The position numbers were made by a program, and so were the translations under genes. A DNA stretch of 64,000 bases from Kitasatospora sp. MAP12-44 (lineage in GTDB: Bacteria; Actinomycetota; Actinomycetes; Streptomycetales; Streptomycetaceae): NCBI RefSeq assembly GCF_029892095.1, contig NZ_JARZAE010000004.1:2356001-2420000 (forward strand), read 5' to 3'. Under the pieces are notes generated by a model, which saw nothing but the letters and a program-made list of their open reading frames with translations, was not told the DNA's origin and searched no databases. Of this stretch, positions 47,343 through 56,613 are shown one piece after another; the first letter of the stretch is position 1; every line of letters starts with the position of its first letter.

Positions 47343-48377
47343 TCAGACCCGTCGGATGGTCTGGATCGTGCCGATCGAGGTCGCCGAGGCGATATGGATC
47401 AGCTCGCCCTCGCGCGGGGCGTGCACGACGTCGCCGTTGCCGATGTACATGGCCACGTGGTGCGCGCCGGGGCCGTAGATCACCAGGTCGCCGGGCTGCG
47501 CCTGGGCCAGGCTCGGCACCGTGACGCCGTAGCCGGCCTGCTCCTGGGAGACACGCGGCAGCGAGACGCCGGCGGCGGCGTAGGAATAGACCATCAGACC
47601 CGAGCAGTCGAACTCGTCGGGACCTGTCGACCCCCAGTGGTACGGCTTGCCGATCTCGCTCAGCGCGGTCGCCACGGCGATCGCCGCGTAGCCGGAGGCC
47701 GGCGGCAGGTTGAGGGTGCTGAGGTCGATCCGCGAGCTGCTGCGTGAGGCGGCGTCGGCCTGCTGCAGGGCGGCCCGGTCGCCGGCGCTCAGCGAGTTCA
47801 TCAGCTTCTGCGCGGCGGCCAACTTGGCCTGGACGTCCGCCTTGGCCTGGTTCAGCACCTGGGTGGAGCGGTCCAGCTCGGCCAGCGTGGCGGTGGCCTC
47901 CTGCTTCTCCTGGTCCAGCTTGCGCTGGTCGGACTGCAGGGACTTGAGCACCTGGGTCTGCGTGTCAGTGGCCTGCGCCATGCTGGAGGCCTGGTCGAGG
48001 TAGAGCGAGGGATTGGAGTTCAGCATCAGCTGCACCGAGGGGTCAATGCCACCGTTGCGGTACTGGTCCGCGGCCACACCCGCGAGCCCGCCCTCCAGCT
48101 GCGTGACCTCCGCCTGCTGACGCGCCACCTGGTCCTGCAGCTGGGAGGCCTGCTGGCGCAGCTGGTCGCCGTGCTCCTTGGCACCGTCGTACTGCTCCGA
48201 CGCGGCCTCCTGCTGGGTGTTCAGGCCGTCGATCTGCGCCTTGACCTCATCCAGCGAGGGCTTGGGATCGGCCCATGCTCCGGTCTGCGCGGAGAGTGCG
48301 ACCGCGGTCGCCGCAGCTGCGGTGAACACGATGGTCCGCGTACGGCTCGGCTGCTTGGGACGGCGGTGGGACGCCAC
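47343..48377 (-). CDS. NlpC/P60 family endopeptidase (paralogue 3)
   Basis: A secreted 344-residue hydrolase nearly identical to paralogue 4. GTG 48377 has AAGGAG 8 nt upstream. It has an export signal (ending AWADP), a coiled coil with AADQYRNGGIDPSVQLML, and an NlpC/P60 domain: Cys in EFDCSGLMVYSY, His in GAHHVAMYIGNGDVVHAP. The end of the promoter leader is joined directly to the ribosome-binding region, without the riboswitch seen at the sister gene. Confidence 0.92.
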   Translation of the reverse strand: MASHRRPKQPSRTRTIVFTAAAATAVALSAQTGAWADPKPSLDEVKAQIDGLNTQQEAASEQYDGAKEHGDQLRQQASQLQDQVARQQAEVTQLEGGLAGVAADQYRNGGIDPSVQLMLNSNPSLYLDQASSMAQATDTQTQVLKSLQSDQRKLDQEKQEATATLAELDRSTQVLNQAKADVQAKLAAAQKLMNSLSAGDRAALQQADAASRSSSRIDLSTLNLPPASGYAAIAVATALSEIGKPYHWGSTGPDEFDCSGLMVYSYAAAGVSLPRVSQEQAGYGVTVPSLAQAQPGDLVIYGPGAHHVAMYIGNGDVVHAPREGELIHIASATSIGTIQTIRRV

Positions 48378-48393
48378 GGGAGGACTCCTTCTT

Positions 48394-48475
48394 CCCCGCT
48401 GCCACCCGGGCTGGGTGATCTCCATCGCGGCGGCTCGGATCATGACCCTAGTAACAGAACCGTGATCCGTTCAAA
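48394..48475 (-). promoter_or_regulatory. Promoter and leader block, copy B (no riboswitch)
   Basis: TTGAAC (48469-48474) and TAGGGT (48445-48450), minus strand, 18 nt apart. Same 82-bp block as copy A with only a few substitutions, followed immediately by CTTCTTCC and the start of the NlpC/P60 gene. Confidence 0.8.
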
Positions 48476-48538
48476 CGTTTGGCGCAAACAACGAGCAACT
48501 CTGCCCGTAAGTGCCAACGCAGTCGTGTCGACTCGGCG

Positions 48539-49573
48539 TCAGACCCGCCGGATGGTCTCGATGGAGCCGACCGAGGTCGCCGAGGCGATCCGGACCACGT
48601 CGCCGGTGTGCGGGGCGTGCACGATATCGCCGTTGCCGATGTACATGCCCACGTGGTGCGCGCCGGGGCCGTAGATCACCAGGTCCCCGGGCTGTGCCTG
48701 GGCCAGGCTCGGCACCTCGATGCCGTAGCTGGCCTGCTCCTGCGAGGTACGCGGCAGCGAGACGCCGGCGGAGGCGTACGAAAAGACCATCAGGCCGGAG
48801 CAGTCGAAGCTGTTGGGACCCGTCGCCCCCCAGCTGTACGGCTTGCCCAGCTCGCTCAGCGCGGTCGCCACCGCGGCCGCCGCATAACCGGAGGCCGGCG
48901 GCAGGTTGAGGGTGCTGAGGTCGACCCGGGCGCTGCTGCGCGAGGCGCGGTCGGCCTGCTGCAGGGCGGCCCGGTCGCTGGCGCTCAGCGAGTTCATCAG
49001 CTGCTGCGCCGCGGCCAGCTTGGCCTGGACATCCGCCTTGGCCTGGTTCAACTCCTGGGTGGAGCGGTCCAGCTCGGCCAGCGTGGCGGTGGCCTCCTGC
49101 TTCTCCTGGTCCAGCTTGCGCTGGTCGGACTGCAGGGACTTCAACGTCTCGGTCTGCGTGTCAGTGGCCTGCGCCATGCTGGAGGCCTGGTCGAGGTAGA
49201 GCGAGGGATTGGAGTTCAGCATCAGCTGCACCGAGGGGTCAATGCCGCCATTGCGGTACTGGTCCGCGGCCACACCCGCGAGCCCGCCCTCCAGCTGCGT
49301 GACCTCCGCCTGCTGACGCGCCACCTGGTCCTGCAGCTGGGAGGCCTGCTGGCGCAGCTGGTCGCCGCGCTCCTTGGCACCGTCATACTGCTCCGACGCC
49401 GCCTCCTGCTGGGCGTTGAGGCCGTCGATCTGCGCCTTGACCTCATCCAGCGAGGGCTTGGGATCGGCCCAGGCACCGGTCTGCGCGGACAGTGCGACCG
49501 CGGTCGCCGCAGCTGCGGTGAACACGATGGTCCGCGTACGGCTCGGCTGCTTGGGACGGCGGTGGGACGCCAC
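48539..49573 (-). CDS. NlpC/P60 family endopeptidase (paralogue 4)
   Basis: A 344-residue secreted hydrolase, differing from paralogue 3 at few positions; the signal and coiled-coil parts are almost identical, the catalytic domain more divergent (SFDCSGLMVFSY, GAHHVGMYIGNGDIVHAP). GTG 49573 has AAGGAG 8 nt upstream. A TAGGGT hexamer (49643-49648, minus strand) lies 70 nt upstream, but the remainder of the leader differs from copies A and B. The pair 3/4 looks like a recent tandem duplication. Confidence 0.92.
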   Translation of the reverse strand: MASHRRPKQPSRTRTIVFTAAAATAVALSAQTGAWADPKPSLDEVKAQIDGLNAQQEAASEQYDGAKERGDQLRQQASQLQDQVARQQAEVTQLEGGLAGVAADQYRNGGIDPSVQLMLNSNPSLYLDQASSMAQATDTQTETLKSLQSDQRKLDQEKQEATATLAELDRSTQELNQAKADVQAKLAAAQQLMNSLSASDRAALQQADRASRSSARVDLSTLNLPPASGYAAAAVATALSELGKPYSWGATGPNSFDCSGLMVFSYASAGVSLPRTSQEQASYGIEVPSLAQAQPGDLVIYGPGAHHVGMYIGNGDIVHAPHTGDVVRIASATSVGSIETIRRV

Positions 49574-49768
49574 GGGAGGACTCCTTCTTCCTGCGGTCTC
49601 ACCCGATCGGGCGAGTGGCCGGAAAAATAGGTTTGACGCCAGACCCTAGTGAAGATCACATCTTTGCGCCACTCTCCTGCCGCCACGAACTACCGCCCGC
49701 CCGGCGGTCCTCACCGAACCTCCACGCGCTGAGCCAGGGTCAAGCACGGCCGGACCGACCGGCGGCGG

Positions 49769-51220
49769 TCAGGCGCGGGAGAGCCGGTTCAGCAGCAGCA
49801 CCGAGGCGACCGGGCGCGCGCCGGCCTTGCGCACGCCGTCGGCGACCTCCTTGTCCGCGGAGACCACCACCACCGGCCTGCCCTGCGGCTCGGCCCGCAC
49901 CAACTGGCGGATCAGCTCGTCGGCCGTCTGCCCGGTGCGACTGAACCGCACCCGCACCCCGCGCGGCGGCGCCATGATCACCGGGACGTCCAGGTCCTGA
50001 CCGTCGAAGACGCAGGTCACCTCGGCCTGGGTGCGCTGCGCGAGCATCGCCAGGCCGCCGAGCAGGCGCATCCGCTGCTGCTCGAGCGGCAGCGTCGGGT
50101 AGCCCGTCTTGGTCACGTTGTAGCCGTCCACCACCAGGTGGACCTGCGGGATCGCGAGCAACTGGTCCAGCAGCGCCGGGTCGTCCTCCGCCAGCGCCCG
50201 GCGGGCCACGTCGTGCGGCGAGGCCGCGGCCGGCACCACCGCGTCCACCAGGTCCGCCGGGTGCAGCTGGGTGACCGGCAGCGCCAACTCCCGCTGCAGG
50301 CCCTGCGCCGACTGCAGCACGGTGTCCAGCAGCAGCCGCAGCCGCATGTCCTCCACGCTGCGGCCCTCGCGCACCGAGCGGCGGCCGGACTCCAGGGCGC
50401 TCTCCAACTCGGCGACCCGGTGCTTGAGACGGCGGCTCTCGCTCTCCGCCGCGCCGCGCTCGGTCGCCGCGGCGGAGGCGGCGGAGGCCAGCTCGGCCTG
50501 CAGCTTCTTCACCTCGGCCTGCGCCCGGCGGGTGTCGCTCTCCAGGCTGCGCTGCTTCTTGCGCAGCGCCTCCAACTCCCGGCGGGTGCCCTCCGACTCG
50601 GCCCGCTGGCGGTCCAGGTCGGCCCGGGCCGAGGCGCGGGAGGCGGTCAGCTCCTCCTGGAGCTTCTCCACCATCCGCGCGGACTCGGCGGCGGCGCCGT
50701 CCGCGCCGGCCCGCTCCACCTGCTCGCCGGCCTCCACCACCAATTGCACCCAGCCGCGCGGGCGCAGCAGGTACGCGGCGGCGGCCACGTCCATCGGCTC
50801 GGCGGCGCCGGGCACGCTGCCCGCCTCCAGGGCCTTGACCAGGTCGGGCTGGCCGAGCCGCAGCCGGTCCGCTATCCGCAGCCGGAAGACCGGGTCGGCC
50901 TCCAGCGCGGCGGCCAGCGCCGTCCCGGCGTACTTCGCCCGGCGGGCCGGGGTGAACTTCGCATACGGACGGAGCGTCGTGGGCAACTCCCCGGCGGGCA
51001 GGCCGCCGAGCGCGTCCGCGGCCAGCCCGACCACCCGGCGGCGCACGCCCTCGGGCAGCGGCCGGTCCAACTGCTCGGCGGCCTGCTCAGCGGCCTGCTC
51101 AGCGCTCTGATCGGCGACCGGCTCGACAGCGTCGGACGCCTCCTGGGGGCTGTCCGTCTCCGGGCCGGGGGCAGCGGACAGCTTCCCTTGCGGCTCGGCG
51201 GACTCCCTCGCTGCGTCCAT
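49769..51220 (-). CDS. NYN domain-containing RNA-binding/nuclease-like protein
   Basis: A 483-residue protein. The N-terminal part has a helical region (PEGVRRRVVGLAADALGGLP, TPARRAKYAGTALAAAL), the middle (about residues 190-290) is a long charged coiled coil, and the C-terminal 165 residues form a YacP-like NYN (PIN-type) domain: HLVVDGYNVTKTGYP, VFDGQD, SRTGQTADELI and VVSADKEVADGV keep the acidic active-site residues. A role in RNA processing is inferred. The ATG 51220 has GGAG/GAGGAC upstream. N-terminal repeats SAEQAAEQAAEQ are present. Confidence 0.85.
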   Translation of the reverse strand: MDAARESAEPQGKLSAAPGPETDSPQEASDAVEPVADQSAEQAAEQAAEQLDRPLPEGVRRRVVGLAADALGGLPAGELPTTLRPYAKFTPARRAKYAGTALAAALEADPVFRLRIADRLRLGQPDLVKALEAGSVPGAAEPMDVAAAAYLLRPRGWVQLVVEAGEQVERAGADGAAAESARMVEKLQEELTASRASARADLDRQRAESEGTRRELEALRKKQRSLESDTRRAQAEVKKLQAELASAASAAATERGAAESESRRLKHRVAELESALESGRRSVREGRSVEDMRLRLLLDTVLQSAQGLQRELALPVTQLHPADLVDAVVPAAASPHDVARRALAEDDPALLDQLLAIPQVHLVVDGYNVTKTGYPTLPLEQQRMRLLGGLAMLAQRTQAEVTCVFDGQDLDVPVIMAPPRGVRVRFSRTGQTADELIRQLVRAEPQGRPVVVVSADKEVADGVRKAGARPVASVLLLNRLSRA

Positions 51221-51373
51221 CGCGTCCTCGGCTCCGATCCTGTTCTGCGGGGGCCGCCCGGCCGGGTGCCCCACGCCCTAAAAGTCAACCGCTCGGGCAA
51301 TTGTCGCGTGAACCGTGCCTCAGCGGACACCACGCCACACGCCCGCCCTGCCCACCCGGCCGCGGCAGAAGGG

Positions 51374-51613
51374 CTAGTCCTCGGCGCCCGGGCGGGGGAC
51401 CAGCTCGATCTGGTCGACGGCGTTGCACCAGCGGCAGCGCACCGACTCCAGCGTCTCGCTCAGCACCTCACGCTCCTCCACCTTCGCCTCGCCCGCGAGA
51501 TCGAGGTGCAGGTACTCGACCACCCGGGACGAGCGCGTCACGTCGAAACGGGTCAGGTTGCCGCACAGCGTGCAGCGCCAGCGGGTCTCGGCGGTAGGCG
51601 CGGGGACGGGCAT
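51374..51613 (-). CDS. Small zinc-ribbon protein
   Basis: A 79-residue protein with two CXXC pairs (RCTLCGNLTRFD near residue 14 and CRWCNAVD near residue 60), a likely rubredoxin-like zinc knuckle. The middle EYLHLDLAGEAKVEEREVL is acidic. ATG 51613 follows GAGAGGACC. It precedes the NYN gene on the same strand, with 153 nt between. Function unknown. Confidence 0.78.
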   Translation of the reverse strand: MPVPAPTAETRWRCTLCGNLTRFDVTRSSRVVEYLHLDLAGEAKVEEREVLSETLESVRCRWCNAVDQIELVPRPGAED

Positions 51614-51796
51614 CGGCGGGGTCCTCTCGGCGGATCCATGACCTGGGCGGTGCTCCCGCCCAGGCCCCAAGCCTAGGGCCTGGCCCTGGTGCAGCAGGCA
51701 CCGGATACCGGTTCCCACCAGCGGGCGGACACGCCCTGCTGTCATGTGGTAACCCGGTCGCAGCACAGCGCGGTGTCAGCCGCCGCCCGGCGCGGA

Positions 51797-52618
51797 ATGC
51801 ATCCGCCCATGGTGCTCCCGGTGCGCGACGAGGTCGCCCGACCCGAGGACGAGCGGGCCGCGCCGGCCCCGCTGGTCAGCTATCTCCTGATCGCGCTGAA
51901 CTGCGCGGTCTTCCTGGTCGGCCCCAGCGGCGTCAACCCGGGCTACGGCGACACCACCGCCGGACGCGCGTGCGCCGCCCAGCGCTACCAGCAGCGCTGG
52001 GGCGCGATCCCCGCCGAGCTGCTGAGCGACCGCCCGCTGACCCCCGCTCAGCTGGCCGCGACCACCCCACCGCTGCCCGCCTGCCCGCTGGTCGCCACAC
52101 CCGGCAAGAGCCCGGCGCTCTCGGTGCTGACCTCGCTCTTCGTGCACGGCGGCTGGCTGCACCTGCTGGGCAACATGCTCTTCCTCTTCGTCTTCGGCGC
52201 CGGCGTGGAGGAACGGCTCGGACGGCTGCGCTTCCTCTTCTTCTACCTGGCCGCCGGCGCGCTGGCCGCGTACGGCTACGCGCTCACCGGGGGCGGCGGC
52301 GCCGAGTCGCTGCGGCCGCTGGTCGGGGCCTCCGGCGCGATCTCGGGGGTGCTCGGCGGCTACCTCCGGCTCTATCCCAAGGCCCGGGTCACCACGCTCG
52401 TCCCGCTCCTCTTCTTCCTGCCGCTGCGCCTGCCCGCCTGGCTGGTGCTCGGCCTGTGGTTCGCCGTCCAGTGGTGGTCGGCCCGCGACGCGCTGCCCGG
52501 CGTCGCCTACCTGGCCCATGTGATCGGCTTCACCGCGGGCTTCCTGGCCGTGTGGGCGGCCTGCCGAGGTGCCCGATACGCTGGCCCGACCCCTCCCCCA
52601 CCAGGAGTTCCCCAGTGA
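51797..52618 (+). CDS. Rhomboid family intramembrane serine protease
   Basis: A 273-residue membrane protein with six predicted segments. The catalytic serine is in LVGASGAISGVLGGY (GXSG) and the catalytic histidine in YLAHVIGFTAGF; HGGWLHLLGNMLFLFVFG is the conserved loop and Asn-bearing segment. An unusual 60-residue loop (ACAAQRYQQRWG..) follows the first segment. ATG 51797 is chosen over ATG 51809 on weak upstream purines. The stop overlaps the next GTG start. Confidence 0.9.
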   Translation: MHPPMVLPVRDEVARPEDERAAPAPLVSYLLIALNCAVFLVGPSGVNPGYGDTTAGRACAAQRYQQRWGAIPAELLSDRPLTPAQLAATTPPLPACPLVATPGKSPALSVLTSLFVHGGWLHLLGNMLFLFVFGAGVEERLGRLRFLFFYLAAGALAAYGYALTGGGGAESLRPLVGASGAISGVLGGYLRLYPKARVTTLVPLLFFLPLRLPAWLVLGLWFAVQWWSARDALPGVAYLAHVIGFTAGFLAVWAACRGARYAGPTPPPPGVPQ

Positions 52619-52896
52619 TCACCGCCATCGTGCTCATCAAGACCAGCGTCGACCGGATCCCCGAGATCGCCGAGGCGATCGCCGCCATCGACGGGGTGAG
52701 CGAGGTCTACTCCGTGACGGGCGGCTACGACCTGGTCGCGATGGTGCGGGTGCGCCACCACGAGGACCTGGCCGAGGTGATCCCCGGACGGCTCAACAAG
52801 GTGCCCGGCGTCGAGCACACCGAGACCCAGATCGCCTTCCGCACCTACTCCCAGCACGACCTGGAGACCGCCTTCGCGCTCGGCCTTGACGGCTGA
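52615..52896 (+). CDS. Lrp/AsnC ligand-binding (RAM) domain protein
   Basis: A 93-residue stand-alone RAM domain without any helix-turn-helix: ITAIVLIKTSVDRIPEIAEAI, GVSEVYSVTGGYDLVAMVRV, PGVEHTETQIAF. Such proteins bind amino acids and form oligomers. GTG 52615 has AGGAG 7 nt upstream and overlaps the rhomboid stop (GTGA). Confidence 0.9.
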   Translation: MITAIVLIKTSVDRIPEIAEAIAAIDGVSEVYSVTGGYDLVAMVRVRHHEDLAEVIPGRLNKVPGVEHTETQIAFRTYSQHDLETAFALGLDG

Positions 52897-52902
52897 CAAC
52901 CG

Positions 52903-54261
52903 TCAGCGCCTGGTGTCCGCCACACAGCGGCCGCCCTCGTTGCGGTAGGTCCAGCGCGCGCCGTCCGCCAGCAACTCCCGGACGGCGCCAAGGAAGCGCT
53001 CCAGGTGCTCGTCGGGGGTGCCGGCGCCGAAGCTGACCCGGATCGCGTTCAGGCTCTGCTCCCCCGGCAGCGACGGCTCGGGCGCACCGCACTCGGAGGG
53101 CGCGGCCTGCTCCCCGCCGAGCAGGGTGCGCACCAGCGGGTGCGCGCAGAACAGGCCGTCGCGCACCCCGATGCCGTACTCCGCCGAGAGCGCGGCCGAG
53201 AAGTGCGAGCTGTTCCAGCCCTCGACCACGAAGGAGAGCACGCCGACCCGCGCGGCGTCCTCGCCGAACAGGCTGAGCACCTTGACCTGCGGGAGCTCCG
53301 CCAGACCCGCCTTCAGCCGGGCAACCAGCTGCTCCTCGCGGGCCTGCAGCGCGTCGAAACCGGCCTCGGTCAGCGCGCGGCAGGCGGAGGCGATCGCGTA
53401 GGCGCCGATCACATTGGGCGAGCCGGCCTCGTGCCGGGCCGGGCCCCGGTGCCACTCGACGGCCACCGAACCGTCCGCCTCGCGGGCCACCGTACGGCTG
53501 GCGCCGCCGCCCGCCAGGTACGGCTCCGCCGCGTCCAGCCAGTCCGAGCGCCCGGCCAGCACGCCCGCGCCGAACGGGGCGTACAACTTGTGCCCGGAGA
53601 AGGCGATCCAGTCCACGTCCAGCTCGCGCACCGAGACCCGGTGGTGCGGCGCGAGCTGGGCCGCGTCCAGCACCACCCGGGCGCCGTGCCGGTGCGCCAC
53701 CTCGGTCAGCTCGGCGATCGGCCACAGCTCGCCGGTGACATTGGAGGCGCCGGTCACACAGAACAGCCGGTGCTCGGCGGGCTGCGCGCTGAGCGCGGCC
53801 TCCAGTGCGGCGACCGCCTCGGCGTGCGAGCGCGGCGCGGGCAGGTAGCTGACGCTCAGGCCCTCGCGGCGCCAGGGCAGCAGCGAGGCGTGGTGCTCGG
53901 TCTCGAAGGCGAAGACCCGGGTGCCGGCCGGCAGCGCGCCCGCCAGCAGGTTCAGCGAGTCGGTGGTGGCCCGGGTGAAGACCAGCTGGTCGCCCTCGCG
54001 CAGGTCCAGGAACTCCTCGACGGTGCGCCGGCTCTGCTCGAACAGGTCGGTGGAGAGCTGCGAGAGGTAGCCGGCGCCACGGTGCACGCTGCCGTAGTAG
54101 GGCGCGTAGGCGGCCACGTCGTCCCAGACCCGCTGCAGCGCGGGGGCGCTGGCGGCGTAGTCGAGTGCGGCGTAGGTGACCTTCTCGCCGCTCACCAGCG
54201 GGACCTCGACGGCGGAGCCGAGCACGGCCAGGGGGGTGAGGAAACGGGTGTCGAGAGACAT
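52903..54261 (-). CDS. Class V aminotransferase / cysteine desulfurase-like PLP enzyme
   Basis: A 452-residue fold-type I PLP enzyme. The lysine that binds PLP is in AFSGHKLYAPFGAGVL; FETEHHASLLPW, VTGASNVTGELWPI and DAAQLAPHH also belong to the family. Gene control by a SAM-IV riboswitch ties it to methionine, cysteine or SAM metabolism, so a C-S lyase or related sulfur role is plausible. The ATG 54261 has GGAGGAG 7 nt upstream, preceded by a GGGGTC/GACCCC hairpin. It converges with the RAM gene. Confidence 0.9.
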   Translation of the reverse strand: MSLDTRFLTPLAVLGSAVEVPLVSGEKVTYAALDYAASAPALQRVWDDVAAYAPYYGSVHRGAGYLSQLSTDLFEQSRRTVEEFLDLREGDQLVFTRATTDSLNLLAGALPAGTRVFAFETEHHASLLPWRREGLSVSYLPAPRSHAEAVAALEAALSAQPAEHRLFCVTGASNVTGELWPIAELTEVAHRHGARVVLDAAQLAPHHRVSVRELDVDWIAFSGHKLYAPFGAGVLAGRSDWLDAAEPYLAGGGASRTVAREADGSVAVEWHRGPARHEAGSPNVIGAYAIASACRALTEAGFDALQAREEQLVARLKAGLAELPQVKVLSLFGEDAARVGVLSFVVEGWNSSHFSAALSAEYGIGVRDGLFCAHPLVRTLLGGEQAAPSECGAPEPSLPGEQSLNAIRVSFGAGTPDEHLERFLGAVRELLADGARWTYRNEGGRCVADTRR

Positions 54262-54310
54262 GGGGATGCACTCCTCCAGGGGTCTGGACCCCGGGAGTGA
54301 AGAGACCGGT

Positions 54311-54430
54311 GGCCCGCGCTTGCCATGCGGACCTGTCGCCGCCTGGCCTGGTCTTCACCCAGGGCACCCCGCCACGGACGGAGGGTTGCCGGACAGCAAG
54401 CTGGGGCTAGTCGCGCTGTCACTCATGACC
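54311..54430 (-). promoter_or_regulatory. SAM-IV riboswitch
   Basis: The minus strand reads GGTCATGAGTGACAGCG, then CCCCAGCTTGCTGTCCGGCA, ACCCTCC, GGCGGGGTGCCCTGGGTGA, GACCAGG and, at the end, GGCAAGCGCGGGCC. These blocks are those of the actinobacterial SAM-IV class. It ends 49 nt before the aminotransferase start; binding of S-adenosylmethionine is expected to reduce expression. Confidence 0.93.
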
Positions 54431-54506
54431 TGACGAAGACTTTAACCAGCGGTCGAGGGATGGTCAAACACCGTCCCGCCATCCGGACAACCATGAGACC
54501 CGCAGG

Positions 54507-55583
54507 TCAGGCGCGTGCGGTCGCCTCGGCCCAGCTCTTCAGGGTGGCCTGCGCGGCGCCGGAGTCGATCGCGGCCGCGGTGCGCGCCATGGCGGCGGCG
54601 AGCTGCTCGGTGAGCGGCGCATCGGTCAGCTCCAGGGCGACCAGCGCCGCCGCGGAGTTCAGCACCACGGCGTCGCGCACCGGTCCGCGCTGGCCGGCCA
54701 GCACCCGGCGGGCGACGTTGGCGTTGTACTCGGCGTCCGCGCCGCGCAGGCTCTCCACGCCGGCCAGTTCGATGCCCACCTCGCGCGGGTCGAAGACGGT
54801 CTCGGTCACCTCGCCGGCCCGCACGATCCACACCCGCGAGGTGCTGCAGACGGTCAGTTCGTCCAGCCCGTCGTCACCGCGGAAGACCAGCGCGCTGGAG
54901 CCGCGCCGGGCCAGTACCCCGGCGATCAGCGCGGCCAGCCGGGTGTCGAAGCAGCCGACCGCGTGCGCCGTCACCTTGGCCGGATTGGTCAGCGGGCCAA
55001 GGATGTTGAAGGCGGTCGGCACGCCGAGGTCGCGGCGGGCCGGGGCGGCGTGCCGCATCGCCGGGTGGAACTTGGCGGCGAAGCAGAAGGTGAGGCCGAC
55101 CTCCTCGGCGATCTCGGCCACCCGCCGGGCGCCGAGGTCGAGCCGGATGCCCAGGCGCTCCAGCACATCGGAGGAGCCGCTGGCCGAGGAGGCCGCCCGG
55201 TTGCCGTGCTTGACCACCTTGGCGCCGGCCGCCGCCGCGACGATGGCCGACATGGTGGAGATGTTGACGGTCTTCGCCCGGTCGCCGCCGGTGCCGACGA
55301 TGTCCACCGCCGGGCCGGGGATGTGCAGCGGCTCGGCGTGCGCGTACATCGCGTCGACCAGTCCGGCCACCTCGTCGACGGTCTCGCCCTTGGCCCGCAG
55401 CGCCACCATGAACCCGGCCACCTGCGCCTGGCTGGCCTCGCCGCTCATGATCCGGTCCATCGCCCAGGCGGCGTCCGCCCGGGTCAGGTGCTCGCCGTTC
55501 AGCAGCGCGCCCAGGACGTCCGGCCAGGTGCGGACCACCTGCACGGGGTCCTGGCCGCCGTTCGCAGGGTTCACATTCACCAT
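54507..55583 (-). CDS. trpD: Anthranilate phosphoribosyltransferase
   Basis: Second committed step of tryptophan synthesis, transferring phosphoribose to anthranilate. 358 residues with the PRPP loop [36 protein letters not shown], and [11 protein letters not shown]. The ATG 55583 is used; the preceding bases give only a weak purine site. The gene stands alone, far from trpE, as is common in streptomycetes, and has no attenuator of its own. Confidence 0.96.
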   Translation of the reverse strand: MVNVNPANGGQDPVQVVRTWPDVLGALLNGEHLTRADAAWAMDRIMSGEASQAQVAGFMVALRAKGETVDEVAGLVDAMYAHAEPLHIPGPAVDIVGTGGDRAKTVNISTMSAIVAAAAGAKVVKHGNRAASSASGSSDVLERLGIRLDLGARRVAEIAEEVGLTFCFAAKFHPAMRHAAPARRDLGVPTAFNILGPLTNPAKVTAHAVGCFDTRLAALIAGVLARRGSSALVFRGDDGLDELTVCSTSRVWIVRAGEVTETVFDPREVGIELAGVESLRGADAEYNANVARRVLAGQRGPVRDAVVLNSAAALVALELTDAPLTEQLAAAMARTAAAIDSGAAQATLKSWAEATARA

Positions 55584-55642
55584 GGCCGACTCCAGCTCGC
55601 ATCCGAGTGCTCGAAAAGGGATGCCGTCAGCCTAACCAGCGG

Positions 55643-55677
55643 GACGGGGCCGCCGCCCCGAGGACGACGGCCCCGTC
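55643..55677 (-). terminator. Hairpin after the receiver-like gene
   Basis: GACGGGGCCG pairs with CGGCCCCGTC over 10 bp with a 15-nt loop, 42 nt after the stop at 55719. Confidence 0.65.
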
Positions 55678-55718
55678 CGTCTGCTGAGACGAACCGTTCA
55701 GCGCACTGCCGGACGGTC

Positions 55719-56141
55719 TCAGCTGGACAGGCTGCGGGCCCCGAGCCGGGCCCGCAGCAGCGCGGCGGCCGCGTCGGCCAGCGCCACCGGGTCCACCGGG
55801 TGGGAGATCGCCGCGTCCGCCCGACTCCAGGCGGCGAGCCAGGAGTCCTGCGGCCGGCCGATCAGCACCAGCACCGGCGGGCAGCCGTAGATCTCGTCCT
55901 TGACCTGGCGCGCCAGGCCGAGACCGCCGGCCGGCACGGCCTCGCCGTCCAGGACGCAGAGGTCCACGCCCCCCTTCTCCAGGGCACGCAGCACCGCCGG
56001 GGTGGTGGCGCACTCCAGGTAGGTCAGCTCCGGCAGATCCGCCGCGGGCCGCCGGCCCAGCGCCGTGGTGACCTGCTCGCGCGTGTTGCGGTCGTCGCTG
56101 TAGACGAGAACGGTCAGCGTCTCGTCGCTCGTGTGCGTCAT
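55719..56141 (-). CDS. Stand-alone response-regulator-like receiver protein
   Basis: A 140-residue protein consisting only of a receiver fold: acidic pair in VLVYSDDRNTRE, putative phospho-Asp in LCVLDGEAVP, and a C-terminal helix LADAAAALLRARL. The conserved Lys-Pro is replaced (SHPVDP), so it may be a pseudo-receiver. There is no output domain. The ATG 56141 follows AGCAGGGCC. No histidine kinase is nearby. Confidence 0.75.
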   Translation of the reverse strand: MTHTSDETLTVLVYSDDRNTREQVTTALGRRPAADLPELTYLECATTPAVLRALEKGGVDLCVLDGEAVPAGGLGLARQVKDEIYGCPPVLVLIGRPQDSWLAAWSRADAAISHPVDPVALADAAAALLRARLGARSLSS

Positions 56142-56613
56142 CGGCCCTGCTCCCAGGTGCTCAGAAAAAGGTGCCTCGAAAGGTGCCTCGATACGTCGCC
56201 TGCTACCGCCGGTACAACGCGCCACGGGTGTGATCCGCGCCACGTCCACCACTCCCGGATGCTACTCCGCATCACCCGTCCCGGTGAGCGTCCCGCGCGA
56301 TCTCCTCCGGACCCGGACGTGGCGGGCCGTCACCCGATCGGGCGTACGGCCGTCACCCCCACCCCCGTAGATCACCCGGACGGCCCACGCGCTAGCGCCT
56401 CCCGGCCTCTTCCGCCGTCAGGAACACGCGGGGCGAAGGGGTGATCCAGCCGGACGAACCGTCAGGAAAGTCGCATCGGACGACGAATCTCATCCGCCTC
56501 GGGCGACGACCCGCGCCCCGGAGGACCCGGACACGGCCATCCGGGCATACCGCACGCACCGGACACTCCGAGGGAGACCCCCCGACGTGAAGACGGAATA
56601 AGGGACCGACATA
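56142..56613. other. Divergent intergenic region upstream of ctaE
   Basis: A 472-bp region without a supported gene. It should hold the promoter of the cta-qcr operon and of the receiver gene. A short direct repeat AAGGTGCCTCG is at 56168-56189. The only striking site is the palindrome over the ctaE start. Confidence 0.55.
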
